Source: Prochlorococcus sp. scB241_528N17
GTDB taxonomy: Bacteria > Cyanobacteriota > Cyanobacteriia > PCC-6307 > Cyanobiaceae
Direction: 5' to 3'
NCBI GenBank assembly: GCA_000634735.1
Contig: JFLG01000001.1
Coordinates: 1-64,000, forward strand
DNA length: 64,000 nucleotides
This document shows positions 10,017-20,222 of this stretch, one piece after another. Numbering within the stretch: the stretch's first letter is position 1; every line of letters starts with the position of its first letter. The translations under genes were made by a program, and so were the position numbers. Below the pieces are notes generated by a model that was given only the letters and a program-made list of their open reading frames with translations, did no database searches and was not told the origin of the DNA.

Positions 10017-10754
10017 ATGGTATTGAAAACTTTTAAATCAGATATAGAAATTATCAGAGAGAGAGATCCCGCCGCAAGAGGAATAGTAGAAATATTTCTT
10101 TGCTACCCGGGCTTTCAATCAATAGTTATACATAGGTTTACGCATAAATTATGGCAATTAAAGATTCCTTTGATTCCTCGCTTACTCAGTCATCTTAATA
10201 GGCTAGCAACAGGTATTGAAATCCATCCTGGGGCAAAAATTGGAAAAAAGGTTTTCATAGACCATGGAATGGGTGTTGTAATTGGTGAAACTGCTGAGAT
10301 AGGAAATAACTGTTTGCTCTATCAGGGAGTGACATTAGGGGGTACTGGTAAAAGCCATGGCAAAAGACACCCCACCTTAATGGAAAATGTTGTAGTAGGA
10401 GCGGGCGCAAAAGTTCTTGGATCCATCACGGTAGGATCAAATACCCGGATTGGTGCGGGCTCAGTAGTTGTCAGAAATGTAGAGGGGAACAGCACTGTAG
10501 TTGGAGTCCCTGGCAGGGTAGTGCATCAAAGTGGTGTCAAAGTAAATCCATTAGCTCACTCTGCATTACCAGATGCAGAAGCTAATGTGATAAAAAATTT
10601 AATGGATAGGATAGATTCTCTTGAAAATGAAATTCTTAAATTACAAAAAACTTTAGAATGTATAGCCAGCTCAGAATCTATAGATATTTCTAAACTCGGT
10701 GATTCTCAAAATCTTAAAGATAAAGAAATTTTTGAATTTCTTGGAGATGATTAA
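10017..10754 (+). CDS. cysE: Serine O-acetyltransferase
   Basis: A 245-residue CysE, which acetylates L-serine with acetyl-CoA to give O-acetylserine, the first committed step to cysteine. The N-terminal helical part (DPAARGIVEIFLCYPGF) precedes the left-handed beta-helix of hexapeptide repeats with the active-site motifs DHGMGVVIGETAEIGN, YQGVTLGGTGKSHGKRHPTL and GAGAKVLGSITVG. The Asp and the catalytic His of the HGKRHP region are present. The C-terminal tail of about 60 residues is charged and helical. It follows the GntR regulator by 3 bp and is convergent with secA, 8 bp away. Confidence 0.96.
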   Translation: MVLKTFKSDIEIIRERDPAARGIVEIFLCYPGFQSIVIHRFTHKLWQLKIPLIPRLLSHLNRLATGIEIHPGAKIGKKVFIDHGMGVVIGETAEIGNNCLLYQGVTLGGTGKSHGKRHPTLMENVVVGAGAKVLGSITVGSNTRIGAGSVVVRNVEGNSTVVGVPGRVVHQSGVKVNPLAHSALPDAEANVIKNLMDRIDSLENEILKLQKTLECIASSESIDISKLGDSQNLKDKEIFEFLGDD

Positions 10755-10762
10755 ATATTGAT

Positions 10763-13594
10763 TTAATTTTTTTCACTAACTTCAGTTTTAGGTTGAAACA
10801 TAAACATTGAATAAATAACATTTCGTCTCATATTAGTCATCATTTCGAGAAACATGTCATATCCTTCGTTTTTATATTCGATTAATGGATCTTTTTGACC
10901 ATAACCTCTCAATCCGACTGATTCCCTCAAGGAATCCATAGATTGAAGATGTTCTCGCCATAAATTATCTATTTGCTGCAAAATGAAAAATCTTTCAGCT
11001 TCTCTCATTAATCCTGGACGAATCTTTTCTATTTGTGATTCCTTTAAATCATAAGCTATTCGTAACTGCTCTTGAAGATAGTTTTTTAATTCTTCTATTG
11101 ACAGTAAATTAATATCATCAGATTTAAGATCATCTAATAAATATATAAATTCTTTAACTTTAGAAATTAATTGATCAATATTCCATTCTTCAGGAGGAAT
11201 ATCAGGATTAATATAAGCATCTACAATTTCAAGCATTGTCCTTTCTCCATATCCTATTACTTGTCTCTTTAAATCAATTCCTTTCAATACTCTTAGTCTT
11301 TCGCCATAAACTGCTTTTCTTTGATTGTTCATTACCTCGTCATATTCAAAAACTTGTTTCCTAATATCGTAATAGTAGGTTTCAACTTTCTTTTGAGCAC
11401 TTTCTAGAGACCTAGTCAGCATTCCAGACTCAATAGGCATATCTTCATCAACCCTAAAAGCATTCATTAGATTTGCTACTCTATCACCTCCAAAAATCCT
11501 TAATAAATTATCATCTAAAGATAAAAAGAATCTTGTACTTCCAAGATCACCTTGTCTTCCTGCTCTTCCTCTAAGTTGATTATCCACTCTTCTTGATTCA
11601 TGTCTCTCAGTACCAATAACATGTAAACCGCCAGCTTCTCTTACTTTTTCTTCTTCATAGATCAAAACTTTTTCATATTCTTTTTTTACATCAGACAAAG
11701 ATTCTCTCAAAAGCTTTATCAATTCATCATCAGTTGGTGCTTTTTCTGCAGCTGTAGCTATTCTGTCATCAAGTTCTAAGACAGAAAGTTGTCTTTCTCC
11801 CCAATTTTTAACAAGTTCATCAGATAAAAGAGAGAGTTTCTTTTCAATTGCTTCATCTAGTTTGCAAGGAAAAAGATTTGTTGAAGAATTTGAAATGTTC
11901 TTTTTCAAATTTGAACCAACTTTTTTAGAAAAACCAACCTTAGATTTTGAATTCCTTTGTTTAGGTATTGGTGGCTTATGCTCATTTTCAGGCTTGACTA
12001 ACAAAGGAATTAAAATTTCTTTTAATTTAAGCCTTGCCATATAGTCACTATTACCGCCAAGAATTATATCTGTTCCTCTTCCAGCCATATTAGTCGCAAT
12101 AGTAACAGCGCCTGCTCTTCCTGCTTGAGCAACAATTTCTGCCTCACGTTCAACATTCTCTGGCTTAGCATTTAACAAATTATGTGGGATTTTTTCTTCT
12201 GATAAAAGTGAACTTAATAATTCACTTTTTTCAACACTTGTTGTACCAACTAAAACAGGTCTGCCCTCTCTATGAATTTGCGCAGTTTCTTTAGCAACGG
12301 CTTTCCATTTACCAATCTCTGTCTTAAATACTTGATCAGACCAATCTTGTCTCTTTCTTATTTGATTTGTAGGTATAACTGTTGATTCTAATTTATAAGT
12401 TTTTTCAAATTCAACCTCCTCCGTTTTTGCAGTTCCTGTCATTCCTGCTAAACCAGGATATAAAAGGAAAAAATTCTGATATGTTATGGAAGCTAATGTT
12501 TGAGTCTCAGGCTGAATTTGAAGACTCTCTTTTGCTTCTATTGCCTGATGTTGTCCATCACTCCAACGTCTTCCTGGCATTACCCTACCAGTGAATTCGT
12601 CCACTATGACAGCCTCATCGTTCTTAATAATATAATTCACATCTTTAATAAATAATTCTTTGGCTTTTAAAGCGTTAGTTATATAGTGCGCCCAAGGATC
12701 TTGAGGATTATATAAATCATTAACTCCCAAATACTCTTCACATTTTGCAAAACCCTGATCAGTTAATATACAACTTCTCTGTTTTTCATCAACTTCATAA
12801 TCACCTTCTGGATCAATACCATCTTTACTTAATTCTTTTGCTTTGACTAATGCCAGAGATAATTCTGCAGCCTTTTGATATTTTTCTTGTGGTCTTTCAA
12901 CTTGGCCAGAAATGATTAGCGGCGTTCTTGCTTCATCAATTAATATCGAATCAACCTCATCAATTACGCAATAATTAAATTTTCTTTGAACTACCTCACT
13001 AATATCGGTAGCCATATTATCTCTTAAATAATCAAATCCTAATTCTGAATTTGTAGCATAAGTAATATCACAGTCATAATTTTTCTTCCTCTCAACTGGA
13101 TTCATATCTTGCTGAATCAAACCAACGGATAAACCTAAAAAACGGTGAACTTGTCCCATCCACTCTGCATCCCTTCTAGCTAAATAATCATTGACAGTAA
13201 CAACATGAACCCCTTTTCCCGTAAGAGCATTTAAAAAACATGGTAATGTTGCGACGAGAGTTTTTCCCTCTCCAGTCTTCATCTCAGCAATTTGACACTC
13301 ATTTAAAACCATCCCACCTATTAACTGAACATCAAAGTGTCGCATATCAAGAACACGTTTACTTGCTTCTCTTACTATTGCAAAGGCCCTAGGAAGAAAT
13401 TCTTCTAGGAGTTCTTTTTGTTTTTTAAAATCTAATTCTGCTGAAATATTTGATTTAAGATTTTGAGTTTCTTTTCTAAGCTCATCATCATTCAATTGAG
13501 AAATTTCTTCTTCTAAAAAATTTATCTCTTCCACTATTGGTTGATAGCGCTTTAACTTTCGTGTATTCGGATCTCCCAACAAAAGTTTTAGCAT
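10763..13594 (-). CDS. secA: Protein translocase ATPase SecA
   Basis: A 943-residue SecA, the motor that drives preproteins through SecYEG in plasma and thylakoid membranes. Nucleotide-binding fold 1 has [14 protein letters not shown] (Walker A) and [19 protein letters not shown] (Walker B). The preprotein cross-linking domain, fold 2 ([35 protein letters not shown]) and the helical scaffold and wing follow. A lysine- and serine-rich insertion of about 45 residues lies inside fold 2 near residue 530-575, a feature I associate with cyanobacterial and plastid SecA. The C-terminal cysteine-rich zinc motif of proteobacterial SecA is missing; the protein ends KTEVSEKN. An AAGGA-like site lies about 9 bases before the ATG at 13594. 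Confidence 0.98.
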   Translation of the reverse strand: MLKLLLGDPNTRKLKRYQPIVEEINFLEEEISQLNDDELRKETQNLKSNISAELDFKKQKELLEEFLPRAFAIVREASKRVLDMRHFDVQLIGGMVLNECQIAEMKTGEGKTLVATLPCFLNALTGKGVHVVTVNDYLARRDAEWMGQVHRFLGLSVGLIQQDMNPVERKKNYDCDITYATNSELGFDYLRDNMATDISEVVQRKFNYCVIDEVDSILIDEARTPLIISGQVERPQEKYQKAAELSLALVKAKELSKDGIDPEGDYEVDEKQRSCILTDQGFAKCEEYLGVNDLYNPQDPWAHYITNALKAKELFIKDVNYIIKNDEAVIVDEFTGRVMPGRRWSDGQHQAIEAKESLQIQPETQTLASITYQNFFLLYPGLAGMTGTAKTEEVEFEKTYKLESTVIPTNQIRKRQDWSDQVFKTEIGKWKAVAKETAQIHREGRPVLVGTTSVEKSELLSSLLSEEKIPHNLLNAKPENVEREAEIVAQAGRAGAVTIATNMAGRGTDIILGGNSDYMARLKLKEILIPLLVKPENEHKPPIPKQRNSKSKVGFSKKVGSNLKKNISNSSTNLFPCKLDEAIEKKLSLLSDELVKNWGERQLSVLELDDRIATAAEKAPTDDELIKLLRESLSDVKKEYEKVLIYEEEKVREAGGLHVIGTERHESRRVDNQLRGRAGRQGDLGSTRFFLSLDDNLLRIFGGDRVANLMNAFRVDEDMPIESGMLTRSLESAQKKVETYYYDIRKQVFEYDEVMNNQRKAVYGERLRVLKGIDLKRQVIGYGERTMLEIVDAYINPDIPPEEWNIDQLISKVKEFIYLLDDLKSDDINLLSIEELKNYLQEQLRIAYDLKESQIEKIRPGLMREAERFFILQQIDNLWREHLQSMDSLRESVGLRGYGQKDPLIEYKNEGYDMFLEMMTNMRRNVIYSMFMFQPKTEVSEKN

Positions 13595-13768
13595 AAGTCA
13601 AAGTCCTTAAAAAATTCATCTTATTACAAACATTATAAATTAGTGCGTTACAACAGAATGAAGAAAACTATTATCTCTTTATTTTATAGAAACGATCGAT
13701 TAGGGTATTTAGATTAAAGTCACAAAAATAACCTAGCTGACATCACTTTTCAAAAATCTTTTTAATAA

Positions 13769-14224
13769 ATGAAAGAAATATCTCTCATCAAACATGCCAA
13801 AGGAGCTTTAGGATTAAGGGTTTTTGGATTAGGTCCTAATCTCAAACCAACAAACGGATTAATTAAGCTACAAAAATTACTAAATACAAATACTTTTTGG
13901 GCAAAAAATAGAACAATTAATGATTTAAAAAAATGTCTTGCTAACAGTGATGTCGTAATAAGTCTTTGGGTTGGCAAGGAAATAGTTGGTTTTGGTAGAG
14001 CTTTAACTGATGGCATTTACCGCGGAGTCCTTTGGGATATTGTTATAGATCAAAATCACCAAGGCAAAGGTTTCGGCACATTAATTTTAAACAATCTTTT
14101 ATCTTCTAAAAAAATTAAAAATACAAAAAAATTATATTTAATGACAACAAATAAAAAATTATTTTATTCTCAATTTGATTTTAAAGAAGTTATTTCTCAA
14201 AATTTATTGATTCGTGAAATATAA
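13769..14224 (+). CDS. GNAT-family N-acetyltransferase
   Basis: A 151-residue GNAT-fold acetyltransferase. The acetyl-CoA-binding motif A is clear (VLWDIVIDQNHQGKGFGTLI, with Q-x-x-G-x-G), preceded by the strand SLWVGKEIVGFGRALTDG and followed by a LYLMTTNKKLFYSQFDF segment typical of motif B. The acceptor substrate is unknown; related cyanobacterial and plastid proteins acetylate protein N-termini, lysines or small amines. It stands alone on the plus strand. The 174-bp gap to secA on its left shows no feature I can name beyond AT-rich promoter-like sequence. ATG 13769 is the only reasonable start. Confidence 0.85.
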   Translation: MKEISLIKHAKGALGLRVFGLGPNLKPTNGLIKLQKLLNTNTFWAKNRTINDLKKCLANSDVVISLWVGKEIVGFGRALTDGIYRGVLWDIVIDQNHQGKGFGTLILNNLLSSKKIKNTKKLYLMTTNKKLFYSQFDFKEVISQNLLIREI

Positions 14225-14252
14225 AGCACTCTGTTTCTACAAAAAAACAAAA

Positions 14253-14684
14253 TCAAGATACAAATTTACTATAAAGCCATCTTATAAATGGTCCTAAAAT
14301 AGGAACTGGTCCAAAAGTTGGGCCGCAAAAATCAAAGTAATCTCTGTGCTCTTTTATTAATCCATTTTCACCAAATAATAAACGAGTAGTTCCTGGATAA
14401 ATAAATTCTTTACCCATAATTTTTAATCCCATTGTCCATTCAACAAATCCACAATCCCCAGTTATGGAAATTGCATGAGTTTCTAAAAAAACATCATCAC
14501 ATCTTTTAACTAGCTTTTCTTGAGCTTTAACATAAGAATCTAAACCTTCTGTTTCCTGAGTTGGGTCTGTAAAAATAACATTCTCATTATAAAATTCAGC
14601 CCATTTTTGTTTTGTTGGTGCATCTGCACCATAAGGTTTAGTAAATAATCCCTTTAAATCCTCAATAGAAATTACTCTTGTCAT
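14253..14684 (-). CDS. NTF2-like (SnoaL-type) protein
   Basis: A 143-residue single-domain protein with the pattern of the NTF2/SnoaL cone fold: an N-terminal helix (KQKWAEFYNENVIFTDPTQE), a second helix (YVKAQEKLVKR), then curved strands (CGFVEWTMGLKI, PGTTRLLFGENGLIKEHRDYFD). Such domains serve as enzymes, dimerisation modules or ligand pockets. An Asp in FTDPT and a His/Asp pair in EHRDYFD could line the pocket, but I cannot assign a reaction. Its start is ATG 14684. It is convergent with the GNAT gene (28 bp apart), and a tRNA-Gly gene lies just upstream on the same strand. Confidence 0.7.
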   Translation of the reverse strand: MTRVISIEDLKGLFTKPYGADAPTKQKWAEFYNENVIFTDPTQETEGLDSYVKAQEKLVKRCDDVFLETHAISITGDCGFVEWTMGLKIMGKEFIYPGTTRLLFGENGLIKEHRDYFDFCGPTFGPVPILGPFIRWLYSKFVS

Positions 14685-14728
14685 TACGGAAGTTTATTGA
14701 GAACATTTTAAATGATACAAACATTAAA

Positions 14729-14800
14729 AGCGGATGAAGAGATTCGAACTCTCGACATTCTCCTTGGCAAGGAGATGCTCTACCACTGAGCTACATCCGC
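14729..14800 (-). tRNA. tRNA-Gly (GCC)
   Basis: The reverse strand folds as a full cloverleaf: acceptor GCGGATG with CATCCGC, D-arm GAGCTCAGTGG-type sequence (TAGCTCAGTGGTAGAGC), anticodon stem CTCCT/AGGAG around loop TGCCAAG-type sequence with anticodon GCC, and T-loop TTCGAAT. The discriminator base is T, as usual for glycine. CCA is not encoded. Length is 72 with the discriminator. Confidence 0.95.
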
Positions 14801-14861
14801 ATAACTTTTTTATTTTATCTCAAAGAAGGGATCAATGATAGAAATAATTAAATTTTTTCAA

Positions 14862-15338
14862 TTAATTTAAATTTTTAATTAAGGATCCCATCTCAATTGC
14901 TTGTAAAGCATAATTCCAACCAAGATTGTTTTTAATCCCTGCTCTTTCTAGAGCCTGCTGCATAGTATCAGTAGTTAAAACCCCAAAAATAATTGGAACA
15001 TTATTTTCATTTGAAACTTGTGAAATACCTTTACTCGCCTCAGATATAACTACATCATAGTGGGAAGTTTCACCACGGATCACAGCCCCAAGAGCAATTA
15101 CAACGTCATAACTCTTTTTTTTCATAAGGGTTTTAGCTGCGATTGGTAATTCGAATGAACCTGGAACCCAAACTATATCCACTTGATTGCTTAATTCTGA
15201 AGTATCTAAACCATGTCTTTTTAAACAATCAAGACAACCAGATAAAATTTTATTTGTAATTAAATCATTAAATCTTGCTATTACAATCCCAACTTTTAAA
15301 GTAGAGGCATTAGTAAAAGAACCCTCAAAAATAGCCAT
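14862..15338 (-). CDS. ribH: 6,7-dimethyl-8-ribityllumazine synthase
   Basis: A 158-residue lumazine synthase, the penultimate enzyme of riboflavin synthesis, joining 5-amino-6-ribitylaminouracil with dihydroxybutanone phosphate; the family forms pentamers or 60-mers. Motifs are [45 protein letters not shown] (with the substrate-binding and catalytic His region) and the late [16 protein letters not shown]. Length is normal. It starts at ATG 15338. psbZ lies 50 bp upstream on the same strand and tRNA-Gly is downstream. No FMN riboswitch is visible in the short leader. Confidence 0.97.
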   Translation of the reverse strand: MAIFEGSFTNASTLKVGIVIARFNDLITNKILSGCLDCLKRHGLDTSELSNQVDIVWVPGSFELPIAAKTLMKKKSYDVVIALGAVIRGETSHYDVVISEASKGISQVSNENNVPIIFGVLTTDTMQQALERAGIKNNLGWNYALQAIEMGSLIKNLN

Positions 15339-15388
15339 TAAATTTTACTTAGATATATTATATAGACTCTCACGAAAAGGTATTAAGT

Positions 15389-15586
15389 TCAAACTAATGA
15401 AGAAACTATCCCTGTAACAAAAACCAAAACAACCCAAACAGCAGCAATAGAATAAATTTTTCTCCTACTTTCTCGCTGTCCTTCTTCAGTAGAAGGTTGG
15501 GTCACATATAAAACGGGTACTCCAACTACCGCAATTAAAGAAGCAAATAATAGAGCATTTACGAAGAAAAAGTTAACAGCCTGCAT
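15389..15586 (-). CDS. psbZ: Photosystem II protein PsbZ (Ycf9)
   Basis: A 65-residue protein with two membrane helices (about 3-25, NFFFVNALLFASLIAVVGVP, and about 40-62) joined by a charged loop starting YVTQPSTEEGQ. This matches PsbZ, a low-molecular-weight subunit at the photosystem II periphery near CP43 that helps stabilise the supercomplex. It shows that the host is an oxygenic phototroph. The start is ATG 15586. A TATAAT element lies 23-28 bases upstream on the minus strand. Genes on either side are unrelated to photosynthesis. Confidence 0.95.
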   Translation of the reverse strand: MQAVNFFFVNALLFASLIAVVGVPVLYVTQPSTEEGQRESRRKIYSIAAVWVVLVFVTGIVSSLV

Positions 15587-15608
15587 AATTTAGTCTTAGG
15601 TTTCAAAT

Positions 15609-15614
15609 ATTATA
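15609..15614 (-). promoter_or_regulatory. Candidate -10 element for psbZ
   Basis: TATAAT on the minus strand, placed so that transcription would begin near 15602 and give a leader of about 16 bases. No convincing -35 box is seen, which is common in these AT-rich genomes. Chance occurrence is possible. Confidence 0.35.
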
Positions 15615-15619
15615 AATAC

Positions 15620-15625
15620 TATAAT
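15620..15625 (+). promoter_or_regulatory. Candidate -10 element for mutS
   Basis: TATAAT on the plus strand in the 140-bp divergent psbZ-mutS spacer, about 100 bases before the mutS ATG. No clear -35 box. Tentative. Confidence 0.25.
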
Positions 15626-15726
15626 CTCATGAAAATGATAATTTTTAGAGAAAATTTACATACTTTAGGCACTTTAAATGCAAAAAAAAATTTTCTACCT
15701 AATATCTATTTAGGAATTAAAAAAGT

Positions 15727-18468
15727 ATGCAAGAAGATACGATAATTCAAAAGAATTTATTTGCGATTGGTAATGATAATAATGAACAAAAAGAAATAAC
15801 AAAAATTCCAGAAGATTTATCTTTGGAAGATTTAAAAAAAGAATCGCAAAAAAGACCCAGACAAAGAAAAAATTCAACTAATTTAATAAATAAATTCAAG
15901 ACTGATTTAATTTCAAGTAACAAAAATGTTTGCATCAATGAAGAATCTTATAGCTATAAAACAGTTTCAAAACTGAAATTAACTCCTGTAATGAAGCATT
16001 ATGTAACTCTAAAAGAAGAAAATAAAGATAGGTTATTACTTTATAGATTAGGAGATTTTTTTGAATGTTTTTTTGAGGACGCTGTATTAATATCTAATCT
16101 TTTAGAAATAACACTTACCAGTAAAGATGCTGGCAAAGAGATTGGTAAGATCCCTATGGCAGGAGTTCCCCATCATGCAATGGAAAGATACTGTGCTGAT
16201 TTAATTAAAAAAAATTATTCTGTGGTTATATGCGATCAATTAGAAAAAAGTTCTGGAAATTATGGGACTCCAATTAAGAGAGGAATAACAAGAATAATTA
16301 CTCCTGGAACTGTAATTGAAGAGGGGATGTTGATAGCAAAGAAAAATAATTGGATTACTGCTATTTACTTATCAGAAGAAAACTCAGATGAATCTTATGA
16401 ATGGGGTATATCAAAAGCTGATGTGAGCACAGGAGAATTAATAACTTTAGAAGGCCAGTCTCTGTCAAAACTATTTGATGAAATTATTAAATTAGATTCT
16501 TCAGAAATCATTGTAGGAAGCAATGCAGTAAGAAATTTATTAATTAAAGGAAATAGTCAAATTACATATACTGTTTCTCAAGAGACTAATTTTGGAATTA
16601 ATGAAGCAAATTATCTAATAAAAAATTATTTCCAAATTGCAAACCTAGAGGGAATAGGACTTAAAAATTTAAAGAATGCGACTAGATCACTTGGAGGTTT
16701 ATTAAATTATTTAGAAAAAATTAATCCTTCAAATTTAGATAAAGATTCTTCTTTAAAAATTTCATTAGACTTTCCACAAATCCAATATGGTCACAACAAA
16801 TTAATTATTGATTATCAAACTCAAAAAAACTTAGAAATCAAAAATACACAACGGGAAAACAATTATGTAGGTTCGCTACTATGGAGTATTGATAGAACTT
16901 ATACTTGCATGGGTGCAAGGTGTTTAAGAAGATGGATAGATTCACCACTATTAAACGTTAATGAAATTTATAAAAGACAAAATATAATTACAAACTTTAT
17001 TGAATCTAAAAAATTACGTACAGATACCCAAAATTTACTTAGAGCAATGGGGGATTTAGAAAGACTTGCAGGTAGAGCTTGTGCAGGTCATGCAAGTCCC
17101 AGAGACTTAATTGCAATAGCTGAAGGTTTAAAAAAATTGCCTAGACTAAAATCCATCATTGAATTATTTAAATATGATCTCCCAGATTGGACTTATCAAT
17201 TAAAAAATATTGATGAAGGACTCTTAGAATTAGCTGATACTATAAGTTTTAAACTAGTAGAAAATCCTCCTCTAAATATTAGTGAAGGAGGGATGATTCA
17301 CGATGGTGTCGACAACATATTAGATGGTTTACGCAACTTAATGGATGATTACTCTGAGTGGCTAAATAAAGAGGAATTAAAGGAAAGAAAAATTAGCAAA
17401 ATTTCAAACCTAAAAATTCAATTTCATAAAAATTTTGGTTATTACATTTCTATAAATAAGTCAAAAGTTAATTTAGCTCCACAACATTGGATCAAAAGGC
17501 AAACACTTACTAATGAAGAAAGGTATATCACTTCAGAAATTAAAAATAAAGAAAATAAGATTTTCCAAATAAAAAGTAGAGCTTCATCAAAAGAATATGA
17601 AATTTTCTGCGAATTAAGAAATATAGTTGCTGAAAAAACGAAACAAATAAGATCAATCGCAAAATCGATAGCATCTCTTGATGCACTACTTGGTTTATCA
17701 ATTACTGCAGTAGAAAACAATTTTATAAAACCTTCATTAATACCAATAAATGATTCAATGACAAAAAATAGTACAAAAATTATCGCAGGAAGAAATCCAA
17801 TTGTAGAACAATTGTTAAGTGATAAAAAGTTTGTAGCAAACGATATCTCTTTTGAGGCTAATCAAAAATTAATTATATTAACGGGTCCCAATGCAAGCGG
17901 AAAAAGTTGCTTTATCAGACAACTTGGTTTAATACAAATTCTCACACAAATTGGTAGCTTTGTTCCTGCCAACAATGCTGAAATCAAGATTGCAGATAGG
18001 ATTTTCACAAGAATTGGGGCAGTTGATGATCAATCATCTGGACAATCAACATTTATGGTAGAAATGTCTGAAACAGCATCAATTTTAAATCAGGCAACTT
18101 CTAGCTCACTAGTTTTACTTGATGAGATAGGCAGAGGGACATCTACTTTTGATGGACTTTCAATAGCTTGGTCAGTAAGTGAATATCTTGCAAAAAAAAT
18201 TCAATGTAATACTATTTTTGCTACCCACTATCATGAGCTGAATTATTTAAAAAATTCAAATAAGAATATACAAAATTTTCAAGTTTTAGTAGAACAAAAT
18301 AACGATCAGCTAATCTTTAGCCACAGGATTGTTAAAGGGGGCTCAAACAAAAGCTATGGCATAGAAGCAGCTAAATTAGCAGGAGTTCCAAAAGAAGTTA
18401 TAGAAAAAGCAAAATCAGTTTTAAATTCTTTAGAAGAAAATAACAAATTAAATTATGATATTAAGTAG
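15727..18468 (+). CDS. mutS: DNA mismatch repair protein MutS
   Basis: A 913-residue MutS, which recognises base mismatches and small loops. After a lysine-rich N-terminal extension of about 80 residues, the mismatch-binding domain begins ([15 protein letters not shown]) and keeps the F-x-E wedge (GDFFECF). The connector, lever and clamp domains follow. The C-terminal ABC-type ATPase has Walker [11 protein letters not shown], the signature region [16 protein letters not shown] and Walker [18 protein letters not shown], plus the ATHYHEL switch. All key residues are present, so it should be active MutS1. No mutL is in this window. It is convergent with cobH 31 bp away. Confidence 0.97.
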   Translation: MQEDTIIQKNLFAIGNDNNEQKEITKIPEDLSLEDLKKESQKRPRQRKNSTNLINKFKTDLISSNKNVCINEESYSYKTVSKLKLTPVMKHYVTLKEENKDRLLLYRLGDFFECFFEDAVLISNLLEITLTSKDAGKEIGKIPMAGVPHHAMERYCADLIKKNYSVVICDQLEKSSGNYGTPIKRGITRIITPGTVIEEGMLIAKKNNWITAIYLSEENSDESYEWGISKADVSTGELITLEGQSLSKLFDEIIKLDSSEIIVGSNAVRNLLIKGNSQITYTVSQETNFGINEANYLIKNYFQIANLEGIGLKNLKNATRSLGGLLNYLEKINPSNLDKDSSLKISLDFPQIQYGHNKLIIDYQTQKNLEIKNTQRENNYVGSLLWSIDRTYTCMGARCLRRWIDSPLLNVNEIYKRQNIITNFIESKKLRTDTQNLLRAMGDLERLAGRACAGHASPRDLIAIAEGLKKLPRLKSIIELFKYDLPDWTYQLKNIDEGLLELADTISFKLVENPPLNISEGGMIHDGVDNILDGLRNLMDDYSEWLNKEELKERKISKISNLKIQFHKNFGYYISINKSKVNLAPQHWIKRQTLTNEERYITSEIKNKENKIFQIKSRASSKEYEIFCELRNIVAEKTKQIRSIAKSIASLDALLGLSITAVENNFIKPSLIPINDSMTKNSTKIIAGRNPIVEQLLSDKKFVANDISFEANQKLIILTGPNASGKSCFIRQLGLIQILTQIGSFVPANNAEIKIADRIFTRIGAVDDQSSGQSTFMVEMSETASILNQATSSSLVLLDEIGRGTSTFDGLSIAWSVSEYLAKKIQCNTIFATHYHELNYLKNSNKNIQNFQVLVEQNNDQLIFSHRIVKGGSNKSYGIEAAKLAGVPKEVIEKAKSVLNSLEENNKLNYDIK

Positions 18469-18499
18469 ATTTTTGAAATTTTTATAAAATAAATACTTT

Positions 18500-19123
18500 T
18501 TAAATTGTTTCCCTCAATAAGGCGTTAACCGCAGCAGCTGCCATAGCAGCACCTCCTCTAGTTGAATTTAAAACAATTCTAGGAAGATCAGTGGAAATCA
18601 GTTTGTTTTTGCTATTCTCTACTCCAATAAATCCAACAGGCATTCCGATAATTAAACTAGGTAAATCTTTTGCATTTTCTAAAATATCAATTAAATAAGT
18701 TAACGCTGTAGGCGAACTGCCAATAACTACAATAGGAGATTTGCTTCCAGAATTTATAGCGGATAACTCCTTCCAACCTTCACTTAAGCCATATGCAGTT
18801 TTAGTTAAGTTTGTATGATTATTTTTTCCAAACCACATTCTAGCGGTGAATACTTTACTCCTAGTGGTATTTTCTGCCATGGATTTTATTGCTGCTGCTG
18901 CCATATCGGTATCAGTTAAAATAGGAGCACCATTTTTAAGGGCCTGAAGACCCTTTTCACAAGCACCTTCACTAAAATTTACAAGATTTTGAACTGTAAA
19001 ATCCCCTGAAGTATGGACTAATCTCTCTAAAACTTTTTTTTCCAAATAATTTAGATCATTGGCCACTAAACGAGATCTTATGAATTTGATGCTTTCCAAA
19101 AAAATTGGATGATCTATTACCAT
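18500..19123 (-). CDS. cobH: Precorrin-8X methylmutase
   Basis: A 207-residue CobH/CbiC enzyme, which moves the C-11 methyl to C-12 to form hydrogenobyrinic acid (or its cobalt form) in cobalamin synthesis. The catalytic His is in RLVHTSGDF. Other family features are ILTDTDMAAAAI, the GMPVGFIGVENSK loop and the late TRGGAAMAAAAVNALL. Length matches the family. The protein has no transmembrane segment. It is divergent from holA (58 bp between starts). No other cobalamin genes are adjacent, typical of the scattered pathway in cyanobacteria. The gene name could equally be cbiC, depending on whether the aerobic or anaerobic naming is used. Confidence 0.94.
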   Translation of the reverse strand: MVIDHPIFLESIKFIRSRLVANDLNYLEKKVLERLVHTSGDFTVQNLVNFSEGACEKGLQALKNGAPILTDTDMAAAAIKSMAENTTRSKVFTARMWFGKNNHTNLTKTAYGLSEGWKELSAINSGSKSPIVVIGSSPTALTYLIDILENAKDLPSLIIGMPVGFIGVENSKNKLISTDLPRIVLNSTRGGAAMAAAAVNALLRETI

Positions 19124-19181
19124 TGAATTTAATTTGTGTTAGAAGTAATCATAGTTAATATATGGTTTTTATTGAGCTATT

Positions 19182-20183
19182 ATGCCAATACAAATATTAT
19201 GGGGAAATGATCTAAATGCTCAAAATACATTTATTCAAAAATTGATTGATAAGGAAGTATCCAAAGAATGGAAAGAAATAAACGTAACTAATTTAAATGG
19301 AGATGATGATGAGCAAGTCAATAAAGCTTTTGATGCAGTTCTTACACCTCCTTTTGGAGATGGATACAGAATCGTTACATTGAAAAATAATCCCATTTTT
19401 ACTGCCAAAAATGAAGATCTAAGAACTAAATTTGAAAAAATTCATGACAATATACCTCAAAATACTTATTTCATTTTGCAAAATACAAAAAAACCAGACT
19501 CAAGACTAAAGAGTACTAAATTTTTACAAAAACTTATCAAAAATAATTTAGCCAAAGAAAAATCATTTTCTTTACCAGAAATCTGGGACTATGAGGGACA
19601 AAAAAGATTTTTAGAAGATGCAGCAAATGAAATGAATATCAAAATTGATAAAAATGCAGCTGAATTAATTATTGATTCAGTTGGTAATGACAGCTTCAAA
19701 CTAATAAATGAATTAGCCAAAGCAAAAACATATCTCTCTGCCGTATCAAGTGATTCGAATTCACAACTTTTTCTTAAAAGTATTGATGTAAAAAAAATAT
19801 TTAGTGATCATCAATCCAATATTTTCAAAATCATTGATCTTCTCTTACAAAAAAATATTAATGAAAGCCTCATTGAAATAAATTACTCTTTACAGAAAGG
19901 AGAACCTGCTTTAAGACTAAATGCAGGTTTAATTAGTCAAATAAGAATTCATACCATTATAAAACTTGCAGTTAATTCAGGTAACGATAATGCAGAAAAG
20001 ATTTGTAATCTTGCAGGCATTTCTAATCCAAAAAGAATTTTTTTTATTCGAAAAAAAGTTAAAAATTTATCTCAAGAATATTTAATTAATTTAATGAGTA
20101 ACTTACTAGATATTGAATCATTACTAAAACAAGGTAATAATCCTATAAATGTTTTTACAGAGAAATTAATTAATTTAAGTTAA
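19182..20183 (+). CDS. holA: DNA polymerase III, delta subunit
   Basis: A 333-residue HolA-type protein, the clamp-loader subunit that opens the sliding beta clamp. The N-terminal domain starts with a degenerate nucleotide-binding fold lacking a P-loop (MPIQILWGNDLNAQNTFIQK). The central AAA+ lid region contains ELIIDSVGNDSFKLINELAKAK, and the C-terminal helical collar has RLNAGLISQIRIHTIIKLAV. Sequence conservation is weak in this family, so the call rests on the domain pattern, length and the gene order holA-lysC common in cyanobacteria. lysC starts 39 bp downstream on the same strand. Confidence 0.88.
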   Translation: MPIQILWGNDLNAQNTFIQKLIDKEVSKEWKEINVTNLNGDDDEQVNKAFDAVLTPPFGDGYRIVTLKNNPIFTAKNEDLRTKFEKIHDNIPQNTYFILQNTKKPDSRLKSTKFLQKLIKNNLAKEKSFSLPEIWDYEGQKRFLEDAANEMNIKIDKNAAELIIDSVGNDSFKLINELAKAKTYLSAVSSDSNSQLFLKSIDVKKIFSDHQSNIFKIIDLLLQKNINESLIEINYSLQKGEPALRLNAGLISQIRIHTIIKLAVNSGNDNAEKICNLAGISNPKRIFFIRKKVKNLSQEYLINLMSNLLDIESLLKQGNNPINVFTEKLINLS

Positions 20184-20222
20184 CCAAATTATAAGTTTAA
20201 GAATTTACATTATGATTTAAGT

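Noticed and set aside
13595..13768. Hidden small gene or RNA in the 174-bp gap between secA and the GNAT gene
   Set aside because: Stops in all frames, and no stable hairpin or promoter pair that stands out by eye.
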